Source of the DNA: Ulota crispa
Lineage: Eukaryota; Streptophyta; Bryopsida; Orthotrichales; Orthotrichaceae
DNA length: 64,000 nucleotides
NCBI GenBank assembly: GCA_963920765.1
Contig: OY987248.1
Location: forward strand, 17,828,539-17,892,538
Direction: 5' to 3'
Shown: in pieces, positions 1-12,203 of the stretch
Numbering within the stretch: position 1 is the first letter of the stretch
How the letters are laid out: each line of letters opens with the position of its first letter
Made by a program: the position numbers and the translations under genes
Notes under the pieces: model-generated
Databases searched by the model: none
The model's input: the letters and a program-made list of their open reading frames with translations, nothing else
Told to the model about the DNA's origin: nothing

Positions 1-272
1 CTCATTTATGAATTTATGAAGAAAAAATCTTAGAAAAAGGGTATATAAAAAAACAATGTAATCTCATTTTTAGATACCCTGGTATCATATTCTTTGTTCA
101 TCCAAGGTACATTAAAAGACAAGTCATGAGAAACTTTAGCTCCACTTCACAAACATAGATAGCAATCCAGAAGTTGTTAATTTTCAAAATTCAAAGCTAA
201 TTCTCCAAAGATTCCAAGAACATGAAACAACTGGGATCAAATGCATGTTTCAATTTTGCTTTAAAAGAATTC

Positions 273-714
273 AAGGGGACGACGCTATTTAGTGAGCACA
301 AAATGGTGAGCTTGTGAGCAGTGAGCCAAGTGAGCCAAGATTAGGGGGTTTCATTTATCTCAGAAAAACGATGAACAAATGGTCATAAACAAGTTATTGT
401 TCACCGGTGAATATGCTATGACGACCTCCGGGAGGTCGTCATGGCTTGTTCACTTTGTGAACACCCCATGTTTTTCACGAATCTCATTCATGTGAACAAT
501 TTTGGTGCAAAATGTCATAATTGAAACCTCCTATTTTGTGAGTAGGAACCAATTTTGAGATCAAAATCAATGGAAAAACAAACAAACAAAGTAATTTTTT
601 TAAAAGACAAAAGTCTAAAATGCATAGTTATAGGGTCCTAAGTGCAATTGAATATTTTGACAAAAAATCTAGGCTCACAGTTCATGGATCCCCACTCACA
701 ATATAGCATTCCTT
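273..714. mobile_element. MITE with TIR GACGCTATTTAGTGAGC
   Basis: The left end AAGGGGACGACGCTATTTAG matches, in reverse complement, the right end ATATAGCATTCCTT. Both ends also carry GTGAGC/GCTCAC words just inside. The same ends recur at 39642-39850, where a 9-bp duplication is visible, and partly at about 62,850. It hosts a second MITE at 344-531. Confidence 0.6.
344..531. mobile_element. Small MITE with TIR GGGGGTTTCA, nested in the 273-714 element
   Basis: The ends read GGGGGTTTCA and TGAAACCTCC. The middle has a perfect inverted repeat ATGACGACCTCC/GGAGGTCGTCAT. A reverse-orientation relative lies at 14,795-14,992. Flanks are TTA and TAT, so a Tourist-like TWA target is suggested but not clean. 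Confidence 0.6.
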
Positions 715-715
715 A

Positions 716-2027
716 GTGGAAGCACCCATAGCCAACAATGTTCCACACCCAACCAATAGGGTGTGCTACTTCCAATATTAGCAAGGATAGGTGTTTTGGA
801 ATGCGTTCTTTTGTCCTTTTCAAGGTTGACATCACTTAAGTCATGCCATGTGTCCCAAAGTGAAGTAGGAAAGTAATGAGCGGAAAGTAGTTTGGTTATT
901 ATTGGAATTGCATAAGTTTAGAAGTTGGCAAGCAGCCCTCTTAAATTCATTTTTCATTTTAATCTTCACTTGCTAAAATTGTGGATTGTAGGTTAAAAAA
1001 ATTGCTACCTACCTTGTATTTTGTAGAGGGCAAGTTGCAATAGTTTGTCTTTTTGTTTAGTATTTTGCCTACAAAATTTTCCTTGGCTAGAGACTTTTAG
1101 CTACATGTCTTGCAACTTATTGAGATATAAATGGAAACTTTCAAGTTTTTTTTACATATCCTCCAACTATGTGAATTGGTAATGTCTAAAATCAATCTTC
1201 CATAGTTGTTTTATTTTGTTAGTTATCATGCTCAACTTTGACATTTGCAAAGTGTAAACTAACAATGCAAATTGAAAATACATAGCTCTGCAATGGCAAT
1301 ACAAAAAAATGGAAGCAAGAGTAAATTTGTCATGCAAATGATAGCTTCTAACACTAGTAGTTCTCCAAGGGTTGATTTCAGCTCACATCCCCAATGTTTG
1401 TGTATACAAACGATATGATGCCAAATCTGCAATTCCCTTGCTTTTGCGGAGCAAATAGGGCGGAAACTCATCAAGCAACAAAGTCCAAAAAAGTTGCAAT
1501 TTTGATGAAGTTGACAATTGCAATTGCTATCAAGAATTACCAAAATGGGTACCCACATTTTACCCTTTTGATCCTACCAAGGGCAAAGTGGCACCAAACT
1601 TCTAACTTGAATGCAAAGTGGAGGAGAATCAGATTTGATTCTTGGCTACTCACGTTGTCTCAATTTGAGATCTCATTAGCTACTAGGTCACACCTCAAAT
1701 TGCACCCATTTCACAAGTAGTTTGACATGTTGAGATTTTGGTTATTTATTATTTTATTTATTTTATTTTACAATACATTTTTAGCACAATCAAAGTTGAG
1801 CTCAAATTTTTGCAAAATTTAGCCAAAATTATTACCACTTGTTCAAAGCACTTTGACTCCCAAAATACATAGTAATTTCAATTTTGCAAATAAATTTATG
1901 AAAAAATTGCAATCCCAATATTTCTTATGTTCTTGCAAGAATTTTTTTTTTCTTTTTTCTTTTTTTCATAAAACTCTTTATACTTTGTTGCAGAATTGCT
2001 TAAGTTAATGGGTATGGGTGCTTCCAC
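716..2027. mobile_element. Non-autonomous element with 15-bp TIR GTGGAAGCACCCATA
   Basis: The exact inverse of the 15-base left end closes the right end (TATGGGTGCTTCCAC). CTTA flanks both sides. The 1.3-kb interior is AT-rich with no coherent reading frame; the open frame 1394-1720 has no recognisable domain. Superfamily not assigned. Confidence 0.5.
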
Positions 2028-2030
2028 CTT

Positions 2031-2186
2031 AGTATCAATGACATAGTACCAATGGCCTAGTATGAATGGCATAGTATCGATGGCAAAATATCAATGGCCT
2101 AGTATCAATGGAGTAATATCAATGACGTAGTATGAATGACATAGTATCAATGGCATAATATCAATGGCGTAGTATCAATGACACTA
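2031..2186. repeat. Tandem array of about 11 units of ~14 bp (AGTATCAATGGCAT)
   Basis: Degenerate 14-base units (AGTATCAATGGC, AGTACCAATGGC, AGTATGAATGAC and so on) run back to back and start right at the end of the 716-2027 element. Confidence 0.8.
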
Positions 2187-2888
2187 CTTTCAATTGCCAC
2201 ACACAAATGTGGTGGTGTAGCAGGGGGCGAGAGCCATGTCTCTTTCATTGCCATGTGAGAAGCACGCTTTGTATAGCCGACCAAGGGGGCGGCACCATTG
2301 AATCTCTTTTTCAGGCCTCCTTGCCAATGGCCTCGCCCACACCATACTGATCACCATCACACTGCTTTCAATCTTCCCCATACAATTGGGCCCTGACATG
2401 GTAAGATGTTTACAGGTCACTATTTTACTAGTTTTTTTTACCATTTTACTAGTTTTTTACCATTTTACCAGTAAGTTCACCAATCCAACTCTGAATTTTC
2501 CAATCCTTGAAGCAGCCCATGATGCAAGAATCCCATGCTCCATGATCAGTTACTTCCTGCAAAATCTGCTCAGACGATGAGGACTCCCACATGGTCTTCG
2601 AAAATGACACCTGCTTTTATCCCTAAACCTGTATTACCCACGCCTGTGTTTTTCAAAAAACAAAATCTAAGACAAAAATGTCCAATTTTTTTTACAATCT
2701 AGGTTTTACAAGGTTCTCTTCAGATGCTGGAGGATTTTCTAGTTGTCCTTAGTGCAAAACCTCTTGAATTCAAGTGGTTTGATAATTCTCAAAAACCCTT
2801 GGGATAAAATATGGAGATGTATGGGTCATGTTTGTAGACGGTAATCTCTACAAATCAACTACAAATGAAATAATATCCCCTAAATTTG

Positions 2889-3030
2889 GAGCATCCCCTA
2901 TGTATCCGTAACACAGCACGGGAAAACCCAACTTGTCATCAGATCATAATCTCATGAATCATAATCTCATGGCTATTAATATATTAGGTTGGGTTTTCCC
3001 GTACTGTGTTACAAATACATTAGGGATGCT
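2889..3030. mobile_element. 142-bp hairpin MITE, TIR AGCATCCCCTATGTATCC
   Basis: The left arm AGCATCCCCTATGTATCCG... and the right arm are inverted repeats over about 43 bases with few mismatches, both including CACGGGAAAACCCAAC-like sequence. It abuts the TTAA of the next element. Confidence 0.65.
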
Positions 3031-3272
3031 TTAACCCTTAAAGGACTAAGCTATTATAATATATATTATGTATGTTGTTGTATAATTGGCATTTGTTACC
3101 AACAAAAAGTTTTTATTTGGGATCTTGACTACCTTACTAGAACATCATTAATCTATATTTTAACTTCTTTGCTGATCTCAAATGTATTGAAGGAGTGGAT
3201 GCACTCCAAATACAAGAAAAATACCCTGTATTGTACTTGTCGCAAAGGGCTACTTTGTCCTTTAGGGGTTAA
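3031..3272 (+). mobile_element. TTAA-flanked MITE, short form (242 bp)
   Basis: TTAA CCCTTAAAGGAC ... GTCCTTTAGGGG TTAA. The interior (GGCATTTGTTACCAACAA and an ATGCACTCCAAATACAAGAA segment) is shared with 8831-9055, so the two are one short subfamily. Confidence 0.75.
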
Positions 3273-4420
3273 GGAAGAAAACTCAATACCACTTATATAT
3301 GTGTGTTAATGAGACAAGTATACCTTGCCCGCACTTTGTGCTAACCCATATGCTTCTTATCTCTCTTTTTGCTTCTTCTCTTACCCTACTTGTTCCTCTC
3401 TCTCCCTCAAAATTTCTTGTGATTCTCCCTCCCTTGCCTTGATTTTTTCTCTCCCTCCTTCCCCTCTCTGATAGAGAATTTCAAATTTCTTGTAACAAAC
3501 AAACACTTGATGCTTTATAGTATAGATATATGATAGTTGTAGATTTGTAGTTAGAAGATATGATTTACTAACACTAGTGCAAATTTGCCTATGACTCCTC
3601 CCGTGGAATTGCAAAGAAGAATATTTGGTAAATTAAACAAAAATGTTTTGAAGGTGAGAATACATACTTGACAAAGGCAAAGGGCTTGTAGGTTCTAGAT
3701 GATGGAATATGAAGGATTATTTGAAGCAACTGCAAAAACCTCTTTGTATATTGTGAAGCATTGCATTTTCTTTGGTTTTGCCAAATCTTTGCTATTCATA
3801 GTCCATTGAGTAATTAATAGAGGGACCAACCCACATTGGTCTAAATCTATTAGAATTGTTGCCAACTAGTAACATTTTGCCAAAAAAAAGGAGCTTTGAT
3901 ATGAAGAGAATCAATAACACATTAATCAATAAATAAGCGAAGATGCTTCTTCTCATGTAACCAACAAAAGTATTTATTTGGCCTTGTTAGGGAAGTGAAC
4001 AAGAGTTCAAGTGCATCTTATTTTGTATCATTTAAAAATAACAAGAGTTAATCCTGAATATTCAATATAATGGTTGACGGTAATCCAAATCAACCCTAAA
4101 TCCTCATGTCGAGGGTATGTATATTTTAGGGAAGAAATCATGTGGATTTTTTTAGTAGAGTTTTGTTTTTCAGTGAAGGTTCAAAATTAGAGAAACATGA
4201 AAAACTTCTCTATTATTTTTCCATACTCAAACAATGTTTTAGTAATTTTCAAAAATGCAAATATATCCTTGTGGAGGCATCTACGTTAAAGTCAAACACT
4301 AAGCCGCACACGCGCTCAAGAAAATGCCTTCACGTCCAATTCTGCAATCACTTTGTTACTCAAAAGCAATAAACAAGAGTTGTGAAAATGAATATACAAA
4401 TATAAAAATATGCATATATA
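3273..4420. other. No feature recognised
   Basis: AT-rich, with a CT-rich patch (about 3,400-3,470). No TIR pair, gene or RNA seen. Confidence 0.4.
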
Positions 4421-4841
4421 TTAACCCCTAAAGGACTGATTGTCTATTTGGGGGACGAATGAAATTTTGGGCATGTACTTATGGCTAAACTACTTTGTGG
4501 GATTTTTTGAAACTTTTATGGAAAATGGGAAATTCAAAAATTTGTGTGGGCATCTAATTTTTACTTAATTTTAACATTTTTTGAAGAAGTAAGAAAATAA
4601 TTTCTGAAAATTTGGGGAGGTTGGGCTGCCCAGATTACCCAACCTCCCCAAATTTTCAGAAATTATTTTTTTGCTTCTTCAAAAAATGTCAAAATTAAGA
4701 AAAAAATTAGATGCCCACACAAATTTTTGAATTTTCCATCTTCCATAAAAGTTTCCAAAAACCCACAAAGTAGTTTAGCCATAGGTACATGCCCAAAATT
4801 CCATTTGTCCCCAAATAAACAATCAGTCCTTTAGGGGTTAA
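4421..4841. mobile_element. TTAA-flanked fold-back element (421-bp near-perfect palindrome)
   Basis: The two ~205-base arms are inverted copies of each other along their whole length, meeting at about 4,630 (AACCTCCCCAAATTTTC pairs with GAAAATTTGGGGAGGTT). Both arms carry the left-end module of the larger TTAA family (AAAGGACTGATTGTC...GGGCATGTAC). It would transcribe into a long hairpin. Confidence 0.85.
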
Positions 4842-5342
4842 GGTATTAGCTTCGTGCTAAGGTACTCATGTGATGTGAATTGAGGGGAGATATCTTGGTG
4901 CTCTTTTGTATCATCTATGGGTGGTTGCAAGGTAGTTGTATACTTTTGGTTGGCCACAATACAATTGCACCATAGTACTATGGTGGAACCTTCAGGAGTG
5001 TTTTTGTAATTTTGAAAATTCCAGGAGTATTTATCAGAATGCGGCAAAATATAGGAGTAAATTTTCAAAATTTCCCTTGGAAATAAGCATACTTACCGTA
5101 AGGAGGTTTGTATATATCGCCAGTGCAATGTGTATGGAGCCAATCTAAAAATTAGAAAACATATCCAAATTGTGAAATGCTGATTGCAGAGGAATTCAGG
5201 GCTGGTATGAATACTCAGGGGTGGGCGGCTCCCAAGTACCTGGGTACATGCTCCCCATTGGTAGGGAACAACAAACCCATCTCCTCCGTTGCTGGAGTGA
5301 ATATGCTGCCAATATACTACATCAATACACCAGATTCGCTAC

Positions 5343-5709
5343 TTAACCCCTAAACTTCGAGGAGGATGAAAAACGTCCTCCTGCTCTGAAAAAAGATTTT
5401 GTGATTCAGAAAAAAGTCGTTTTTCATTTGATTTTTTTCAGAAGTGATCATAAACATATGATTCATCATGGAAGACAAAAAAATTACTTCTTGAGATGCA
5501 TTCATTTTTTTTGTAACCCAAATTATGATAAGATTCAAAAACATGGTGTTAGCTCTCAAGGTGTCCATTTTGCAATTTTCATGAGGGCATCATGCGCTGT
5601 TGACTTTCCCAACTTTTTGAAGCAATACTACTGGTGCCCATGTGCAAAACACTCTAGACTGCTACAAGCAGGGCAAGCCACAGTGATCCATCCATCCTTT
5701 AAGGGTTAA
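5343..5709 (+). mobile_element. TTAA-flanked MITE, subfamily C (367 bp)
   Basis: Begins TTAA CCCCTAAACTTCG and ends CATCCTTTAAGGG TTAA. The interior (GTGATCATAAACATATG, AACATGGTGTTAG, TTTTCATGAGG) is shared with 54,961-55,295. Confidence 0.65.
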
Positions 5710-5724
5710 AGTAAAGCAAGCAGC

Positions 5725-6642
5725 TTAACCCCTAAAGGTCCAAGCAAAGTTTTCACCAAAAACTCTCCAAAATTGCCATTTCTAGAGCATCAACCAAATT
5801 TGAAAACAAAAACATTTTTATGCATATGCGACTATAGGATCTTGTAGAAGAATAGTTTTAGAAAATGTGGAAAAAATTTCAGAGTTTTCCATCGCGTGGA
5901 TTGGAAGTTAGAATGGTTTGAATATTCAAAAACATCTTGTGAAAAATTGGGCAGCTGCCCTTCAAAAGGTGAAATTCTTGAGGAAAAAGGCCATGTGGGT
6001 GGTGCTTTTCTAAATTCCTTATTCCACCTAAGTAAGGTATGTGTCAAAAAAGTTTCAAATCATTTGGAATTGTATAACGTATGGAAAAAAATTAGTAAGT
6101 AAAAAGAAGTAAAGAAAGATCAAAACACAAAATTGTTAAGAATTGAATTATGGAAATGAAAATTGCCAATCCCAATGATTTTAATGTTGTAATAAACAAT
6201 CTACATCCTTTGGTTTTGCTTTTTTTCCAAAATAATGAAAATTGAGTAAAATAAAGGACTTCACAGTTTATTTTAGAGTAGTGAATCCATGACTGCCCGC
6301 AAACTAAAAATTCTCATAACTTTCATCTTGTTGATCAAAATGGAACGATTCAAAGCTTCCTACATTCACATAAATCTCCACAACCAATTTTAATTTTTTT
6401 TTTTGAAAAATAGGATTTTTAAAAATTTGCCCAGGTTGCCAAACAAACGTAAAAAGCAACATATTAGGCCATAACTTTTTACTCATATCTCCAGATGTCA
6501 TGAAGTTTAGTGCATATGAAAGTTAAACCGTGTCCCCACATTCCATTAAAACTTCAACCTAAAATATGAAAAGCTCCAACCACAAGTACCTGTCCAAATC
6601 GCTGTGTTTCTAAAAAGGAGGGTCTGATCCTTTAGGGGTTAA
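5725..6642 (-). mobile_element. TTAA-flanked MITE, full-length form, reverse orientation
   Basis: TTAA CCCCTAAAGGTCCAAGC ... CTGATCCTTTAGGGG TTAA. The left end carries the family's right-end module (CTATAGGATCTTG), so it lies in reverse orientation relative to 7308-8241. It includes the CCCAATGATTTTAATGTTGT segment that is the unoccupied counterpart of the insertion site at 42,089. Confidence 0.8.
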
Positions 6643-7307
6643 TTACAAGAGGTTCTCTGGATAATTTCTATGCCAGATTTTCACTGTGGTCTGAAGTAAT
6701 TGTGGAAGTGGTTATTTTGACATTGAAATAAATTGAGAGATTTTTTTTGGATGAAATTGCAAAATTCCTCTTGAGGAAACATTAAGTTTTTCAAACTTTG
6801 GATGAAACTTACTAATCATAGCTAATATAATTGGATGAAAATTTAATCATAAACAATTTTGTCCATTTTTCATTCACTTGCATGCATTTTAGGGTGCATG
6901 TTGTTTGGTTGATAAAATATCCAAAACAATCCCTAAAAGGCTCTTTTTCAATGACATTGGTTGGCTTGCTTTTCAAATTAACCTTTAAAAAAAATGAGGT
7001 CTTGTTGGGGAAACTCCCCAAATCATATAAAGAACGAAAGAAAATATAGAGGTTGCACATGCATGCATGAATTACAAAACAACCACATGAAGAATGGATT
7101 GGAAACTTAGGCAAGAACCAAATGATTCTCAAACCCCCTTATGTGCAAATTCTAAACAAACATGATTTTTTTTGATAACTAACATTGAGTTAAATTGAAG
7201 GCTTGTCCAAACTACCATAATTAGGTGGTAAACATTCACAACTAGGTGGTATTTTTGCATAGAGGAAGATTATTTCAATTTTAGACCCATAGGGTTGGAT
7301 ACATTGT
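6643..7307. other. No feature recognised
   Basis: AT-rich spacer between two TTAA elements. The overlapping short frames on both strands at 6,812-7,132 show no family resemblance. Confidence 0.4.
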
Positions 7308-8241
7308 TTAACCCGTAAATGATTGATGTTCCCGCAGGGGGCAAATGGGACTTTGGGCATGTACCTATGGCTAAACCAATTTTATGATGTTTTTTGAAAT
7401 TTTTGAGGAAGGTGGGGAATTCAAAGATGTATGAGCACATCTAATTTTTTCTTCATTTGTATGTTTATTGAAGAAGTTATGCTTGAATTTTTGAAATACA
7501 AGGGAGGGCGGGCAATCCGGGCAGCCCAAAAAACTTCTTTAAAGATTGCAATTTTTAAAAATAAAAATCTGAAAATGGTTCTTTAGATTTATGTGTATGT
7601 GGGAAGCTTTGGATCATTCAATTTTGATTAATGAGTGAGAGGTTTTAGTTTGCTGGTAGGTAGGAGACTCCCAAACCTCAATTCCTTTTTCCCCTTGTAA
7701 AATTTGGTGCTTTTATTTTTTTTTGGATTTTTTTCCAAGTTGTAGTAGATTAAGAGGCCTTAGTTTTCACAATTTGGATCAAAGTAATTTAGATTTCTAA
7801 ATTTTACATAAATCCTCCAATTTTGCCCGGTGTATATGCAAATTTCATGGCCTTATGACATTGTAATATTTTACAAAGTATGATTCACACCTTCAATTCA
7901 TTTGAAAATTCTCTCACACTTACCCAAACGGGTCTTCTACATGGAAAAAATAAACCTTAACTTTGCATAGCACAATTTTTTTGATATAGGAGAGGTCAAA
8001 GGCTTCTAAAAGTTTTGGGCAACAGGGATTTTTTTTTTGCACTTCAGTTGTCAATATCTTACTCCTCTACATCTAGAATGAGCTGATTTTTTTCCCACAA
8101 GTACCTCCCATAATCTAGGGCAAGATCCTACAGTTGAATTTACAAAAAAAAAAAGTTTTTCTACCTTTCTATTCATTGCTCTAGAATGGCAGTTTTCAAT
8201 GACTTTTGCACAAAAAATGGGCTTAGTCCTTTAGGGGTTAA
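7308..8241 (+). mobile_element. TTAA-flanked MITE, full-length form (934 bp)
   Basis: TTAA CCCGTAAATGATTG ... CTTAGTCCTTTAGGGG TTAA. The left module GGGCATGTACCTATGGCTAAA and the right module with AAGATCCTACAGTTG are those of 49,215-50,151 in the same order, which defines the + orientation used here. Confidence 0.8.
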
Positions 8242-8830
8242 GGGTGAACGTCCTACTCAAAATCCCTCACATGAAGATATTGTTGATACAAAACTACTTT
8301 CTCTTTAGGGAGTAGCTTAAAATCATGCTACAATAGAACTTTTGTAAGCTAATATCTTGTAAACTAATATTCTTTGTAAACTAATGTGGAACACAAATCT
8401 CAATGTCATATTCAATAGTAGAAATACTTCTTGGTGCTATCCTAGCACTAATCTTAAGGTCACTTCATTTACACTTGTACAAAATTAACTAATAACTTAC
8501 TTAAACTAATCTAGTTCTTGGAGTTGACCCAATCATATTGGTTTAAAGGAGTTATACTGTATCTATAACAAAGTCCAAAGCGAGAACTTTCTTTGTGTGC
8601 ATTAATCCCTCATCTCCCAAGGGGACCAAAACTCTCCACCCTCCATTTTAATTTGGAAATAGGATGGTCAAAGTTCTCCAAATTTTCAAATGGTCTTGTG
8701 GGCTCAAGGTAACCACTCCTTTCAAGGGTTCATATCCATGGATTTTATTTTTGCACAAACCATAGGGTTTTGATTGCCTCAAGGTCCTCTAAAACTAGAG
8801 TGCATTGATTTTGAGCTGGGCGCTCAAGGG
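8242..8830. other. No complete element; a lone TTAA-type right end at its edge
   Basis: The last bases read GGGCGCTCAAGGG TTAA, resembling the ends at 43,136, 60,216 and 62,395. No matching left end was found. Confidence 0.35.
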
Positions 8831-9055
8831 TTAACCCTTAAACGTCCATAGGTATACATTGATGTATAATTGTCATTTGCTACCAACAAGAAATTTTAAT
8901 TTGGGATCTCAAGTAGCTCACTAGAATCCATTGATCTATTCTCCAACTTCTTTCTTGGTCTCAACTATGGTAGAGGTGTGGATCCATTCCAAATACAAGA
9001 AACATACCTCGTATTGTATTGGTCGGAGCGGCACACTCAGACGTTTAGGGGTTAA
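8831..9055 (+). mobile_element. TTAA-flanked MITE, short form (225 bp)
   Basis: TTAA CCCTTAAACGTCC ... ACGTTTAGGGG TTAA. The interior matches 3031-3272. Its right TTAA is the left TTAA of the next element. Confidence 0.75.
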
Positions 9056-9790
9056 TCCTTAAACGTTGCAGGAGTCATTTTGTGGCTTCTGGATGACTAA
9101 AAAGTGCTCTCATAGTGGAATAACACTGTTTTTCATCTAAGATTCCATTGGGATATGAATAGTGCAATTCTAGAGCATGTAGATAGATAGCTTTTGCATG
9201 CACAATGTTCACAAAAGGGTCCCACTTGCCAATTGAGTAGTAAAGATGCACCACCGTGTAATGTATTTTGAATCTTGAGGATCTTTTTACCAAAACTCAA
9301 TATGAGTTATTAAAATGATGTGTTTTTAGTTTGAGCATAACTAGAATTTGAAAGTTTACCAAATCTAGTTTCTCCTTGTACTTGAGATTTTGAAAAAATT
9401 TAAGTTTTGAAAATTTTATTATTGTCACAAGTTGAGTACCTATTACCACAAAATGGTTACTTTTTTTTAATTTTACCAACATGGGAAGAGAAATTCCATC
9501 ATGATGATCTTCATCATGATTCACATCCACAATAAATTTTTTTTGGCATAATTCAATACATTTTGTAACTTATATGAATTTCTTTAGCATTTGCTTCAAA
9601 AAATTACAATAATTTTAAGTTTTCACCAAAATTTGTGAACATTTTTTATATATGTAGTATGCACATACCTTCTTCTACTAAAAGTATAATATTGAATTTT
9701 GATGTTGATTGCATTGCCAAAATAACTTCTAGAAGATGATTGCAATTTCATGAAAAATCCATGGTTGTAGGCTTGTCCTTTAAAGGTTAA
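9052..9790 (+). mobile_element. TTAA-flanked MITE (739 bp), abutting the previous one
   Basis: TTAA TCCTTAAACGTTGC ... GCTTGTCCTTTAAAGG TTAA. It shares the TTAA at 9052-9055 with the upstream element. No coding content. Confidence 0.6.
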
Positions 9791-10188
9791 ACTCTGCTCC
9801 TATAGTATCTTGCACTTTAAAAAACCATTTGCAAATGAGAAATACCAAATTTTTACTGGTGGAGCTAAGGCCCACTTTACATATGGAGGCCAGGCCTTTT
9901 GACTGCATTAGAGGCCACTAATCATGCCCTTTGATTGGACAAAAAGCTGAAATCAGCCCCAAGGCCCTTACACCTATTGACAGGGCCAATTTGGTGGAAT
10001 GAATTTTTTATTCAACAAAAACAAGATCTGACATGGCCCGAGCTCTCTGAATTGGGTGCACTAAAAATGGGAGGCCAATTCTTGGCCTTAGGTCCAATGT
10101 CTAGTTTCATTAAAAAAAATCATAAAATATTAAATTTTCTCCAATAGAATCCGTTATATCAAAAGCCTAGGGCACAAGAGAGAAGCCA

Positions 10189-10319
10189 AGGGGATGGGGG
10201 GATGGGGGGATGGAGGGGATGACATGGGGGATGGGGGGATGACTTGGGGGGATGGGGGGATGGCATGGGGGGATGGGGAATGACATGGGGATGGGGGATG
10301 GCATGGGGGGCATGGGGCA
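10189..10319. repeat. G-rich minisatellite (GGGGGATGGCATGG-type units)
   Basis: Runs of four to six G alternate with ATG or ATGACAT across 130 bases, with many G-tracts on the + strand. Confidence 0.85.
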
Positions 10320-10371
10320 TTTAGCTTGCTAAATGAGTTTACTAATTACTTGAGTAGGCTTGTATATTTTG

Positions 10372-10792
10372 TACTCCCTCCATCCCAATATAAAACTCCA
10401 AATTAGGCATAGTTCTTGTCCCACTAAAAAGCTCCATTTTGCTAATTTCAATTGTTGAGAAAGCGTTTGTCATGTCCAATGATCTCATGTGGGTAAGTTA
10501 AGCAATTACAGAGCATTCCTCTCCTAACAAGCTTGGCCTTGCCCATATGAGGTACCATTGTTGCTACTATTCTTTAAATCATCAATCATGAGGAGCTAGC
10601 AACATGTACAAATATGGTACTTTTTGCATGGAATTTGGGTGTCAACGGCAACATAAAAATTGGAGATTTTCAAACATTTGGTAGGTGGTATATTGATTCT
10701 TGAATGCATTTGTCACTAGCGTAATGACTAAAACTACAATTAATCCCTCATGGAGAAGTTTGTTGGAGCTTTATAATAGGACAGAGGGAGTA
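10372..10792. mobile_element. Stowaway MITE (Tc1/mariner), TSD TA
   Basis: TA flanks a 417-bp body whose ends are CTCCCTCCATCCCAATAT and the inverse of CTCCCTCTGTCCTATTAT, extending to CTCCAA. This is the classic plant Stowaway terminus. Confidence 0.9.
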
Positions 10793-11525
10793 TCTATTTG
10801 CAAACCATTTTTTCCTTCTATGCTTCTCATGAAGATTTTGGCCTTGCGTATGTTGATATTTTGATTTCTTTTTCTATGATCCTTTATGCAAGATACTCTT
10901 GATGATCCATAACTCATAGTATATATTCTGCTAGATACTATCTGCATAAAACTTGATTTATGGAAGAACAAATCAATATGCAAAAACATTATAAATGGTT
11001 TGTGGTTGATAAAAAGAAAATAATAAAGGTAATTGGTATAATATACCTTTATAAGGTAAACAAAGAATTTAAGAGTTTGTTTCAAACTTCATGTTTAGGG
11101 TTCATGCACATTTTGGCAAAATCCCCCTTTGTCCAACTCTATTTTTTGGTATCTATAATCATGTCATTGTTTCAAAATAGAAAATAAAAAATAAAAAACC
11201 AATTAATGAAAAAAATTGTGACCTATTCTCACTTTACATTGCAACAAGAAGCCACTATCTCCAAATGCTAGCTTTTTGAAAACAAGCCATGGCCCATAAG
11301 AGATTTTTGTCACAACTTCTCACCTCTAGTGTAAAGATGGCTAAATTTTATTGAATTGACCTAACTCCTTGACCACAAGGCTTTTACATATGAGACAATT
11401 GACCCGCACCATAATCTTATTTTAATTAGTAATGGAGGCCAATTTTAAGCAAAATGTGAGCTGAAATTTGAGGCAATCAGCCCTTAGCCAAATTGGCCCG
11501 GCCCCCATATGTAAAGCGGGCCTAA

Positions 11526-12051
11526 GAATCTTCCCGGACACTAGGCTGAACTTTAGCTAGCAAAGTACAGTACAAACACTCTGATTTAGAACAGCAGCAA
11601 TTAAACTAGAGTGACTAAGTAAATTAAATATTGGAATCAATCGATCAATCAAAGGATGAGGTTTACAAAGACCCCAGGGGTAGGTCATATTTTTCTAGAG
11701 GGGGATGACTAGGCATGTTGAAACTGGGGCAAGAGCAAATGGCCCATGCATGCATGTTTCATGGGCTCTACGCTTCTATGTCGTTTGTACCCCCCCTGCA
11801 AACCCAACAAAAATAACAAAGAGAGAAAAAAAAAAAAAAACCAACCCTGGAAACTTGGAACTTTCTGTCAAGGAAACCTCAAAGCCCTTGTATAATGGAC
11901 TTGAAAGTAGCAATTTTTAAGTTTAGAAAATTATTGCGGTAGGATTGTAGGGACTAGGGGTTGATTTGCACCAAAAACTAAGATAGTCAAATTTGGGATA
12001 CTTTGAACCAATATTTGTATATCATGATCTTAAGAATGGTCTCATCCCTCA
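11526..12051. other. No feature recognised
   Basis: AT-rich, with an A-tract at about 11,828-11,840. No TIR pair or gene seen. Confidence 0.35.
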
Positions 12052-12203
12052 AAACAAGTTATTCATTAAATTGGGAGAAAGTGACATATTGGAACTTTTG
12101 GAATTTATACTTTTTAAAGAGTATTCATTGAATACTCTTTTAAAAACTTAAATTTCAAAAGTCCTAAAATGTCACTTTCCTCAATTTAATTAATAACCTG
12201 TTT
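12052..12203. mobile_element. 152-bp hairpin MITE (AAACAAGTTATTCATTAAATT)
   Basis: The arms are inverted repeats along the whole length, joined at GTATTCATTGAATAC. The centre contains CTCTTTTAAAAAC, the unoccupied counterpart of the site where a TTAA element inserted at 32,068-34,213. Confidence 0.7.

Larger units (their letters stand above)
9866..11525. mobile_element. PIF/Harbinger-like element, 1.65 kb, TSD TAA
   Basis: Body 9869-11522, with TAA on both sides (9866-9868, 11523-11525). TIRs GGCCCACTTTACATATGG and the inverse of GGCCCGCTTTACATATGG. A 3-bp TWA target and GG-starting TIRs are hallmarks of PIF/Harbinger. The interior has no transposase or Myb-like frame, so it is non-autonomous. 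It hosts a G-rich array (10,189-10,319) and a Stowaway (10,374-10,790). Confidence 0.8.

Noticed and set aside
2005-2190. CRISPR-like regular repeat
   Set aside because: Units are contiguous with no unique spacers, and the genome is eukaryotic; a plain tandem array.
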